From contig DAOVWH010000070.1 of assembly GCA_030636745.1 (NCBI GenBank), positions 1 to 8,963 on the forward strand: DNA of 8,963 nucleotides, given 5' to 3'. A model generated the notes under the pieces. The model saw nothing but the letters and a program-made list of their open reading frames with translations, did no database searches and was not told where the DNA came from. The translations under genes and the position numbers were made by a program. Shown in pieces: positions 1 to 6,108 of this stretch (position 1 is the stretch's first letter; each line of letters opens with the position of its first letter). The DNA comes from UBA1672 sp023140905. Lineage in GTDB: Bacteria > Pseudomonadota > Alphaproteobacteria > Micavibrionales > Micavibrionaceae.

Positions 1-671
1 GTGAAATTATTGCCTCTTCAGAACATCGCCCATCGAAAGAAGACATACTTACCCTGCTACCGCGCTTTACTGGAAAGGTAGAGCAAATTCCTCCGAGTTT
101 TTCTGCGATAAAAATAGATGGTAAACGCGCTTATGATCTTGCCAGAAGTGGCAAAGAAATAGAGCTAAAATCACGCATTGTCAATATTGAAAAACTGGAA
201 CTCATTGAGGCACGCGAGAATGAAGCAGATTTTGAAATGCTTTGCGGTAAAGGAACATATGTACGATCTCTTGCCCGTGATATGGGAGAATCCTTGAATT
301 GCTATGGTTATGTCAGTAAGTTGTGTAGAACACAGGTTGGTTGTTTTTCTCAAGAAAATGCGATTCTTCTGGACATTTTGGAAAAGATGGACTACGTTTC
401 CGCCCGAAGCGAAGCTTTGTTGCCTGTGAAGACCGTGCTGGACGATATCCCGGCTTTGGCCGTAAACGAGGAAGAAACAGCAAAAATTCGTAGTGGACAG
501 TCATTAGAGTTTATCTCACGTCCTAACTTTGAGCGTCTTACTGCTCTTGGCTTGGGAACAAAAGAAACTCAACTGGCTGTGGTGTTATTTCAGGGCGAAC
601 TTGTAGCTATAATAGAACAATGCCGCGTACAAATAAAACCAATCCGCGTTTTTAATAATATTTCAAATTAA
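1..671 (+). CDS. truB: tRNA pseudouridine(55) synthase TruB, 3' part (5'-truncated by window edge)
   Basis: TruB converts U55 of the tRNA T-loop to pseudouridine in the cytoplasm. The reading frame is open from base 3 to the TAA at 669-671, giving 222 visible residues; about the first 80 or so, including the catalytic Asp loop, lie off the left edge. Visible family motifs are VEQIPPSFSAIKIDGKRAYD (the QxPPxxSAxKxxGxRxY segment, from about base 87) and CGKGTYVRSLARDMG (from about base 240), both standard in TruB. The C-terminal part, with LPVKTVLDDIPAL and the ending IKPIRVFN, matches the small C-terminal domain of alphaproteobacterial TruB. Only 12 bases separate it from rpsO, the classic truB-rpsO arrangement, so the two are probably co-transcribed. 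I see no frameshift. The family call is very secure; the catalytic residue cannot be checked here. Confidence 0.96.
   Translation, partial: EIIASSEHRPSKEDILTLLPRFTGKVEQIPPSFSAIKIDGKRAYDLARSGKEIELKSRIVNIEKLELIEARENEADFEMLCGKGTYVRSLARDMGESLNCYGYVSKLCRTQVGCFSQENAILLDILEKMDYVSARSEALLPVKTVLDDIPALAVNEEETAKIRSGQSLEFISRPNFERLTALGLGTKETQLAVVLFQGELVAIIEQCRVQIKPIRVFNNISN
585..613 (+). promoter_or_regulatory. Candidate rpsO promoter inside the end of truB
   Basis: A perfect TATAAT -10 box sits at 608-613 within the last codons of truB. The hexamer 17 bases upstream is TTATTT (585-590), a poor -35. In E. coli rpsO also has its own promoter close upstream of the gene in addition to read-through from truB, so the position is sensible. 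AT-rich coding sequence yields such boxes by chance, so this is tentative. Confidence 0.35.
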
Positions 672-683
672 AAGGAAAACACG

Positions 684-953
684 ATGTCGATTACAGTAGA
701 AAAAAAAGCAGACGTTATAAAAGAATATGCAACACAAAAAGGTGACACAGGATCTCCAGAAGTGCAAGTTGCTATTCTAACATCACGAATTTTAGAACTT
801 TCAGAGCATATGAAAACACATAAAAAAGACTTTCACAGCCGTCGTGGTCTTTTGGCAATGGTTGCAAAACGTCGTAAACTTTTGGATTATCTGAAAAATA
901 AAGACGAAGACCGTTATAAAAAACTTATCAAATCTCTTGGTCTTCGCCGTTAA
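684..953 (+). CDS. rpsO: 30S ribosomal protein S15
   Basis: S15 is a primary 16S rRNA binding protein of the small subunit platform and contributes to an intersubunit bridge. The product is 89 residues, the family's normal length. GDTGSPEVQVA (residues 20-30) and the helical block HMKTHKKDFHSRRGLL...RRKLLDYLK (residues 42-71) are the S15 signature region; the ending IKSLGLRR is also typical. The start is fixed by an AAGGA Shine-Dalgarno at 672-676, 7 bases before the ATG. It follows truB by 12 bases. pnp, normally next, is displaced by an antisense gpmI gene and repeats. S15 commonly represses its own translation through an mRNA leader structure, but I could not identify such a structure here. 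The TAA stop forms the first bases of a structured repeat element. Confidence 0.98.
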   Translation: MSITVEKKADVIKEYATQKGDTGSPEVQVAILTSRILELSEHMKTHKKDFHSRRGLLAMVAKRRKLLDYLKNKDEDRYKKLIKSLGLRR

Positions 954-1175
954 TATGGTAATTTGCCTTAAGAACTGCACACCCTCTACACTGTCATTGC
1001 CTGAATTTTTACTCCAAAAATTTCTAAGGCAATCTATAGGCTGTATGGATCCCCCTAGAATTTGCTTACACAAATTCGGAGGATGACGATTGTGCTATAT
1101 GGATCCCCCTAGAATTTGCTTGCACAAATTCGGAGGGTGACGGTTGTGCAATTCTTAAAGCAAATTACTATACTA
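951..1175. repeat. 225-bp palindromic element with about 30-bp inverted ends filling the rpsO/gpmI gap
   Basis: The left end (951-980) and right end (1146-1175) are inverted copies of each other, with 26 of 30 positions pairing; mismatches are at 953, 957 (a G-T pair), 967 and 975. The shared core reads AATTTGCYTTAAGAA followed by YTGCAC. The left arm begins exactly at the rpsO stop codon, and the right arm covers the gpmI stop codon on the other strand. Between the arms lie an AATTTTT/AAAAATT hairpin (1004-1022), a diverged second copy of the arm core (1021-1038, containing TAAGGC) that can fold back on 954-974, and two tandem 54-bp units. No transposase or ORF is inside. It probably folds in the 3' ends of both convergent transcripts; no GC-rich stem with a T-run, the usual intrinsic terminator, is seen. 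Confidence 0.75.
1041..1148. repeat. Two tandem 54-bp palindromic units
   Basis: Units 1041-1094 and 1095-1148 abut exactly and match at 50 of 54 positions; all four differences are A/G (1043/1097, 1068/1122, 1083/1137, 1089/1143). Each unit contains a perfect 7-bp hairpin, GAATTTG/CAAATTC with a 6-base loop (1058-1077 and 1112-1131), flanked by CCCCCT on one side and GGAGG on the other. Read on the minus strand, a unit contains CGTCAYCCTCC, AAGCAAATTC and GGATCCATA, resembling short palindromic repeats dispersed in many bacterial genomes. Confidence 0.85.
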
Positions 1176-2712
1176 TAATTAAGCAGATACCATCCATCTC
1201 TTTGGGCTGTTTAATACCAAGAAAATGAAGCATTGTAGGTGCAATATCTGCAAGTTTACCTTTGTTTAAAGACAGCCCATCTTCTGCCCCTATGATAATA
1301 AACGGGACAGGATTCATTGAGTGTGCAGTATGTGGGCCATTTGTATTCGGATCAAGCATTTGATCGGCGTTTCCATGATCGGCTGTAATCAGCAATATAC
1401 CGCCTTTTTCTAAAACGAGTTTTTGCAATGTGCATAGAATCCCATCCACAGTCTCCGCAGCTTTCTTCGCAGCATCGAGATTTCCTGTATGCCCGAGCAT
1501 GTCAGTATTAGCGAAATTAACAATTGTCACATCATGTTTATCAGCACGTATAACTTCGAATAATTTTTCCGAAAGCTCCGGCGCAGACATTTCCGGCTGT
1601 AAATCATACGTAGCCACTTTGGGAGAATTCACTAAAATCCGGTTTTCTCCTTCGTAAGGCTCTTCACGCCCACAATTAAAGAAAAACGTAACATGCGGAT
1701 ATTTTTCTGTTTCTGCCATACGCATTTGTTTTAAGCCATGAGCACTCACAATTTCTCCGAAAAGTTTCTTATGCTCTACCGGTAGAAACAATGTCTCCAT
1801 TAGTGGATTAAGCTCATCAGAATATTCCACCATACCTAAAGCTTTGGATATTTCCGGCTTTCCATTTTCGCGCTCAAAAGCGTTAAAATCATCAAAAAGC
1901 ATTGCCTGTAATAATTCACGCGCACGGTCATTACGGAAATTTGCAAAAATAATAGCATCACCCGGCTTTATGCCTTCATAATCTCCCAGAACAACCGGCT
2001 CTATAAATTCATCCGTTACCGCGGAATTATAGCTTTTCTGAATAACAGTAAGAGGATCATTAGATGTTTCAGCTTTCCCTAAAACAATAGCATCATAAGC
2101 AGGCTTAACCCGGTCCCATCGGTTATCCCTGTCCATAGCATAATAGCGCCCGCATATTGTTGACAGTGAAATATTCTCATATGCACTGATATCAAGCATT
2201 GTTTGCGCTATAAAACCTTTTCCTGTCTCAGGATTACAATCCCGTCCATCCGTAAAAGCATGGATACACGTCTTTACACCGGCATCCCCCATTATCTTTG
2301 CAAGAGCAGAAATATGCTCTATATGCGTATGTATGCCGCCATCTGATAGTAGCCCCATAATGTGACACACCTTACCGCTTTCTTTTAATTGGGAAATTAG
2401 TGCTTTGACAGCATTGTAATCTTTAACTTTATCATCAGCAAAAGCTTTGCTTATCTGTGGTAAGAACTGCATTACTACGCGGCCTGCTCCAATATTCATA
2501 TGTCCAACTTCGGAATTACCCATTTGCCCTTCCGGCAAACCAACAGCCAATCCACATGCTGTAAGCGTTGTATTTGGGTAATTCTCCATCATTGAGTCAA
2601 AACACGGTGTCTTAGCAGACTTAATCGCGTCATACTGACTGCCGTCACCTATTCCCCATCCATCTAGGATACACAAAACGACAGGTTTTCTCTTTGGTGT
2701 AAATTCGGACAT
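1168..2712 (-). CDS. gpmI: 2,3-bisphosphoglycerate-independent phosphoglycerate mutase
   Basis: GpmI interconverts 3-phosphoglycerate and 2-phosphoglycerate in glycolysis and gluconeogenesis through a phosphoserine intermediate and two divalent metals (usually Mn). The 514 residues fit the family's usual length of about 510. The metal-binding Asp is D17 in LDGWG, and the phosphorylated nucleophile is S67 in MGNSEVGH. HAFTDGRD (151-158), GRYYAMDRDNRWDR (188-201) and NFRNDRARE (258-266) form the substrate phosphatase/transferase core. The remaining metal ligands appear as D404 and H408 (NTDMLGHTG), D445/H446 (TADHGNAD) and H464. The ATG at 2712 has a GAGG Shine-Dalgarno four bases upstream. The gene is convergent with rpsO and divergent from pnp. 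The C-terminus aligns with the usual EMTGKSLI ending as EMDGICLI, followed by two extra residues (IV) and a TAG contributed by the adjoining repeat. Function is very secure. Confidence 0.97.
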   Translation of the reverse strand: MSEFTPKRKPVVLCILDGWGIGDGSQYDAIKSAKTPCFDSMMENYPNTTLTACGLAVGLPEGQMGNSEVGHMNIGAGRVVMQFLPQISKAFADDKVKDYNAVKALISQLKESGKVCHIMGLLSDGGIHTHIEHISALAKIMGDAGVKTCIHAFTDGRDCNPETGKGFIAQTMLDISAYENISLSTICGRYYAMDRDNRWDRVKPAYDAIVLGKAETSNDPLTVIQKSYNSAVTDEFIEPVVLGDYEGIKPGDAIIFANFRNDRARELLQAMLFDDFNAFERENGKPEISKALGMVEYSDELNPLMETLFLPVEHKKLFGEIVSAHGLKQMRMAETEKYPHVTFFFNCGREEPYEGENRILVNSPKVATYDLQPEMSAPELSEKLFEVIRADKHDVTIVNFANTDMLGHTGNLDAAKKAAETVDGILCTLQKLVLEKGGILLITADHGNADQMLDPNTNGPHTAHSMNPVPFIIIGAEDGLSLNKGKLADIAPTMLHFLGIKQPKEMDGICLIIV

Positions 2713-2734
2713 ATGGCCTCACAACAAATTGATT

Positions 2735-2740
2735 ATTATA
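2735..2740 (-). promoter_or_regulatory. Candidate -10 box for gpmI
   Basis: On the minus strand TATAAT lies 22 bases upstream of the gpmI ATG, leaving room for a short leader with the GAGG Shine-Dalgarno (2717-2720). No good -35 hexamer is seen at 16-18 bases, so the promoter may rely on an activator or the assignment may be wrong. Confidence 0.4.
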
Positions 2741-2790
2741 AGAATTTGCACGCTAAAGTCTGCTGCAAATATAAAAGAAATCTTTGACTT

Positions 2791-2818
2791 TTGACACGGA
2801 TAGTGCCATGTCTATGGG
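2791..2818 (+). promoter_or_regulatory. Candidate upstream promoter for pnp
   Basis: A perfect TTGACA -35 (2791-2796) is followed after 16 bases by TATGGG (2813-2818), a weak -10. A small dyad, GACAcGG-N6-CCaTGTC (2793-2812), lies within it. Transcription from here would start near 2825 and place the long palindrome at 2831-2949 at the 5' end of the pnp mRNA. Competing but weaker options are TTGAAA-N19-TATATT (2937-2967) and a lone TATATT at 3014-3019. Confidence 0.3.
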
Positions 2819-2830
2819 AAGATTGTAAAG

Positions 2831-2949
2831 CCGTATTTTATTAAGGAGATGCTTAAGGTTGACTATTAAACGCAGCTAAAAATTCACAGATTTATTTTCT
2901 AACTGCTTTTAACCGTCCACCCTAAGATTTTTCTCTTTGAAAAATACGG
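2831..2949. repeat. 119-bp imperfect palindrome upstream of pnp
   Basis: This explains the middle of the 330-base gene-free region 2713-3042. The outer arms are a perfect 9-bp pair, CCGTATTTT (2831-2839) and AAAATACGG (2941-2949). Nested inside are CTTAAGGTTGAC (2852-2863) pairing with GTCCACCCTAAG (2915-2926) at 10 of 12 positions, and a third block around GCAGCTA pairing with TAACTGC. The three blocks are in register, so the whole folds as one long interrupted stem. It may be a leader hairpin of pnp mRNA or a decayed palindromic repeat. The rest of the region (2950-3042) shows nothing beyond possible -10 boxes and the pnp ribosome binding site. Confidence 0.65.
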
Positions 2950-3042
2950 ATATTGCTCAGCTATATTTTGCGTGACTGTAAGTTAATGATGCGCAGAACG
3001 TGGCTATACACGATATATTAGAAATAAGGAATATAGAATAAT

Positions 3043-5163
3043 ATGTTTAAATTATACAAAAAAGAAATCAATTTTGCTGGAAAAACGCTAACCCTCGAAA
3101 CAGGAAAAATTGCCCGCCAAGCTGATGGTGCTGTACTGGCAACAATGGGCGAAACCTCAGTATTATGCTGTGTGACCGGCTCAAAAACAGTTAGAGAAGG
3201 GCAAGACTTTTTCCCTCTTTCTGTTCACTATCAAGAAAAAACATATGCTGCAGGAAAAATTCCCGGCGGCTTTTTTAAACGTGAAGCGCGTCCAAGCGAA
3301 AAAGAAACACTTACAAGTCGCTTGATTGATCGTCCTATCCGTCCGCTCTTCCCCAAAGGCTTTCTTAATGAAGTACAAGTCGTTGCAACTGTTCTGTCTC
3401 ATGACCTTGAGAATGACCCGGATATGGTTGCTATGGCAGGATGTGCTGCTGCTCTTACGATTTCCGGTATCCCTTTCATGGGTCCAATTGCCGGAGCACG
3501 AGTAGGCTATAAAAACGGTGAATACATCGTCAATCCAGATATGTCAGATGTAAATGACATGGATCTGAACTTGATCGTAGCAGGAACATCTCAGGGTGTG
3601 CTTATGGTCGAATCCGAAGCCTCTGAACTTTCTGAAGAAGTAATGCTCGGCGCCGTATCTGCAGGTCATGAAGCATATCAAAGCGTAATCAATGGCGTCA
3701 TTGATTTGGCTGAAATGTGTGCCAAAGACATGTGGGACATTGTTGAAACTCCAGAAAACATTGTAAAAATGGCTGAAGATCTTAAAGGCAAATATGTTGC
3801 TGATGTTGAAAAAGCTTATGCAATTACGGATAAACGGGAACGTCAAGATGCTCTTAGTACTATTCGTAACGCTGCTATTGAAGCCTTTCTGGATAAAGAA
3901 AACGGTATTACGGAATCTGTCATTACTTCTAAATTCAAATCACTGGAAGCAGACATCGTACGTAGCTCTATTCTCAAAACCGGCAAGCGCATTGACCAAC
4001 GCGATACTAAAACAGTACGCCCAATCGTAGCCGAAGTTGGTGCTCTTCCACGTACACATGGGTCTGCTCTTTTCACACGCGGTGAAACACAAGCAATGGT
4101 AGTTACTACGCTTGGTACAGGACAAGATGAGCAAATCGTCGATGCTTTGGAAGGTGAATATAAACAAAGCTTCATGCTACACTATAACTTCCCATCTTAT
4201 TCTGTGGGTGAAACTGGACGTATGGGTCCTCCGGGACGCCGCGAAATTGGTCATGGTAAGCTTGCATGGCGTGCAATCCACCCTCTTCTACCCAAAGCGG
4301 AAGACTTCCCGTACACAATTCGTACAGTATCAGAAATCACGGAATCAAATGGATCATCTTCTATGGCCACAGTTTGCGGAACATCTCTATCTTTGATGGA
4401 TGCAGGAGTTCCTCTTCCTCGCCCGGTTGCAGGTATTGCTATGGGGCTTATCAAAGAAGAAGATGATTTTGCTGTTCTAACTGATATTCTCGGCGATGAA
4501 GATCACCTTGGTGACATGGATTTCAAAGTTGCCGGTACAAAAGACGGTATTACCGCTTTGCAAATGGATATTAAAATCACCTCCATTACTAAAGAAATTA
4601 TGGAAGTTGCGTTGGCTCAGGCTAAAGACGGGCGCTTGCATATTCTTGATGAAATGGACAAAGCCCTTTCTGAATCCCGTACTGAGCTTAATGCAAACGC
4701 ACCTCAGATCGTTTCAATCCAAATCCCAACGGATAAAATCCGTGAAGTAATTGGAACTGGCGGTAAGATCATCCGCGAAATCATCGAGCTAACCGAAACC
4801 AAAATTGATATCGAAGATGACGGTACAATTAAAGTAGCGGCAACAAATGTCGAAAACATCGATAAAGCACTTAAGATGATTAAAGACATAACAGACGAAC
4901 CGGAAGTTGGAAAAGTCTACACAGGTAAAGTTGTTAAATGCGTAGATTTCGGTGCATTTGTAAACTTTATGGGTGCTAAAGATGGCTTGGTACATATCTC
5001 TGAGCTTGCCGATCACCGCGTTGCTAAAACGACTGATATTATCAATGAAGGTGATGAAATCAAAGTCTTGCTAACAGGTATCGATGATCGCGGTAAAGTC
5101 AAATTATCGATGAAACGCGTCGATCAAGAAACCGGCAAAGTTATTGAAAAAGACAATACATAA
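3043..5163 (+). CDS. pnp: Polyribonucleotide nucleotidyltransferase (PNPase)
   Basis: PNPase is a cytoplasmic homotrimer that degrades RNA 3' to 5' by phosphorolysis and can add tails in reverse; it is often part of the RNA degradosome. The 706 residues match the family. In order: a first RNase PH-like domain (about 1-145, with FFKREARPSEKE and RLIDRPIRPLFP), a helical linker (about 240-320), the catalytic second RNase PH-like domain (about 325-545), a KH domain with the GTGG loop at 571-574 (about 555-615), and an S1 domain from VGKVYTGKVVKCVDFGAFV to about 692. Active-site segments are FTRGETQA, GRREIGHGKLA (phosphate site) and ILGDEDHLGDMDF (481-494) with the metal-binding aspartates. The C-terminus is short and lacks a long acidic tail. 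An AAGGA at 3026-3030 sits 12 bases before the ATG, a slightly long spacing. rpsO, its usual upstream neighbour, is separated by gpmI, so pnp probably has its own promoter. Confidence 0.98.
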   Translation: MFKLYKKEINFAGKTLTLETGKIARQADGAVLATMGETSVLCCVTGSKTVREGQDFFPLSVHYQEKTYAAGKIPGGFFKREARPSEKETLTSRLIDRPIRPLFPKGFLNEVQVVATVLSHDLENDPDMVAMAGCAAALTISGIPFMGPIAGARVGYKNGEYIVNPDMSDVNDMDLNLIVAGTSQGVLMVESEASELSEEVMLGAVSAGHEAYQSVINGVIDLAEMCAKDMWDIVETPENIVKMAEDLKGKYVADVEKAYAITDKRERQDALSTIRNAAIEAFLDKENGITESVITSKFKSLEADIVRSSILKTGKRIDQRDTKTVRPIVAEVGALPRTHGSALFTRGETQAMVVTTLGTGQDEQIVDALEGEYKQSFMLHYNFPSYSVGETGRMGPPGRREIGHGKLAWRAIHPLLPKAEDFPYTIRTVSEITESNGSSSMATVCGTSLSLMDAGVPLPRPVAGIAMGLIKEEDDFAVLTDILGDEDHLGDMDFKVAGTKDGITALQMDIKITSITKEIMEVALAQAKDGRLHILDEMDKALSESRTELNANAPQIVSIQIPTDKIREVIGTGGKIIREIIELTETKIDIEDDGTIKVAATNVENIDKALKMIKDITDEPEVGKVYTGKVVKCVDFGAFVNFMGAKDGLVHISELADHRVAKTTDIINEGDEIKVLLTGIDDRGKVKLSMKRVDQETGKVIEKDNT

Positions 5164-5175
5164 AGACTAGGTAAC

Positions 5176-5252
5176 CGTCATTGCGAGTGTTAGCGAAGCA
5201 ATCCATGAATACCGGGATTGCAGCAGGATTTTTAATCCTCCTCGCGATGACG
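5176..5252. repeat. Branched palindromic repeat between pnp and ugpQ
   Basis: CGTCATTGCGAG (5176-5187) pairs with CTCGCGATGACG (5241-5252) over 12 positions with one G-T pair. Inside are two further hairpins: GCAATCC/GGATTGC (5198-5204 with 5215-5221) and AGGATT/AATCCT (5225-5230 with 5234-5239, loop TTT). The predicted fold is a three-way junction. The GTCATTGCGAG and GAAGCAATCC wording recurs in palindromic repeats of Rickettsia and other bacteria. The element occupies nearly all of the 104-base gap and ends 4 bases before the ugpQ Shine-Dalgarno. Confidence 0.8.
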
Positions 5253-5267
5253 ACATAAGGATTTTAA

Positions 5268-6014
5268 ATGCCCCTAAAACTACCACATATTATCGGCCAT
5301 AGAGGTGCTGCCGGTTATGCCCCTGAAAATACAATCGAGGGAATCCACGTAGCCGCTGACCTTGGTATTGAATGGGTGGAGCTGGATGTAAAACTTACCA
5401 AAGATCAGGTTCCTATTGTCTTTCACGATGATACTCTGGACCGCACAACAAACGCCAGTGGCCCGGTTGCAGAAAAAACCTTTGATGAAATCAAAGAGCT
5501 GGACTGTGGGAGCTGGTATGGAGAAAGCTTTATCGATACAAAGATACCATCTCTCGAAGATGCTATAGACGCTTTGCTGGAAAGAAATCTTGGCTTCAAT
5601 ATGGAGATTAAGCCTTGCCCCGGACGCGAGAAAGAAACCGCGGAATCTGCACTTGATATTCTGTCCTCTATATGGGATGAACATGACAAATTGCTTATTT
5701 CCTCATTCCAACATGTAAGTCTGGAAACAGCACTAGATATGGCCGAAGATTGGCATCGCGGCTTAATCCTGCCCAGTGAATGGCCGGAAAACTTAGCTGA
5801 ACTCGCAGAATATTTACAGCTATCCAGCATTAATATTAACGGAAATACAGTAACACGTGAACAGGTTGAAAAAATCATAGACATGAACAAAGCTTGTCTT
5901 GCCTACACAATTAATGACGAACATAAAGCTCGCTATTTACAAGCATGGGGCGTAGATGGTTTCTTTAGTGATACACCTGATCTTATAAAAGAAGGGCTGT
6001 TTAGTATTCACTAA
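5268..6014 (+). CDS. ugpQ: Cytoplasmic glycerophosphodiester phosphodiesterase
   Basis: This enzyme hydrolyses glycerophosphodiesters (deacylated phospholipids) to sn-glycerol 3-phosphate and an alcohol. The 248 residues form a single GDPD TIM barrel, close to the length of E. coli UgpQ and well short of the periplasmic GlpQ. There is no signal peptide, so it should act in the cytoplasm. Catalytic and metal residues are visible: HRG at 11-13, APENT at 18-22, E38 and D40 in VELDV, H53 in VFHDD, E113 and K115 in MEIKP, and the late strand FFSDTPD. The ATG is preceded by AAGG (5257-5260) at a 7-base spacing. It lies 104 bases after pnp on the same strand, with a palindromic repeat between them; whether they share a transcript is unclear. 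The symbol assumes E. coli-like naming; substrate range is not readable from sequence. Confidence 0.92.
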   Translation: MPLKLPHIIGHRGAAGYAPENTIEGIHVAADLGIEWVELDVKLTKDQVPIVFHDDTLDRTTNASGPVAEKTFDEIKELDCGSWYGESFIDTKIPSLEDAIDALLERNLGFNMEIKPCPGREKETAESALDILSSIWDEHDKLLISSFQHVSLETALDMAEDWHRGLILPSEWPENLAELAEYLQLSSININGNTVTREQVEKIIDMNKACLAYTINDEHKARYLQAWGVDGFFSDTPDLIKEGLFSIH

Positions 6015-6053
6015 TATAGCAATTTGACTTAAGAATAGTACAGAATTACTATA
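6012..6053 (+). repeat. Stop-codon repeat and fold-back downstream of ugpQ
   Basis: Positions 6012-6041, starting with the ugpQ TAA, match the end arms of the rpsO/gpmI element at 24 of 30 positions against either arm (shared AATTTG and TTAAGAA blocks). The left part TATAGCAATT (6015-6024) pairs with AATTACTATA (6044-6053), 9 of 10 positions, forming a local hairpin. A solo, dispersed copy of the same repeat family. Confidence 0.7.
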
Positions 6054-6065
6054 CATCCCTTTTTC

Positions 6066-6093
6066 GAAAAACAACGAAAGTAATTCCTTCGTT
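6066..6093 (-). terminator. Probable terminator of the fabA-fabB-fabI operon
   Basis: On the minus strand, 15 bases after the fabI stop, AACGAAgG and CtTTCGTT (6086-6093 and 6073-6080) form a stem with a 5-base AATTA loop, followed by GTTTTT. The stem is AT-rich and has one mismatch, so it is modest. The T-run is part of a 12-bp palindrome TTTTTCGAAAAA (6060-6071), which also gives a T-run for rightward transcripts leaving ugpQ. Confidence 0.5.
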
Positions 6094-6108
6094 AAATGTT
6101 TGAAATAT

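Noticed and set aside
1004..1022. AATTTTT-ACTCC-AAAAATT hairpin as an rpsO terminator.
   Set aside because: The stem is wholly A-T, with no GC core and no following T-run, so it is a poor intrinsic terminator; kept only as part of the repeat element.
801..1073. Minus-strand frame covering rpsO and part of the repeat region.
   Set aside because: It overlaps the complete rpsO gene antisense, has unusual composition for a protein, and runs out into palindromic repeat sequence.
1041..1148. Tandem repeat considered as a short CRISPR array.
   Set aside because: The two 54-bp units abut with no spacer between them, there is no third unit, and no cas gene is in view.
3843..4175. Minus-strand open frames within pnp.
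   Set aside because: They are antisense shadows of the catalytic PNPase region with serine/arginine-rich translations and no start signals.
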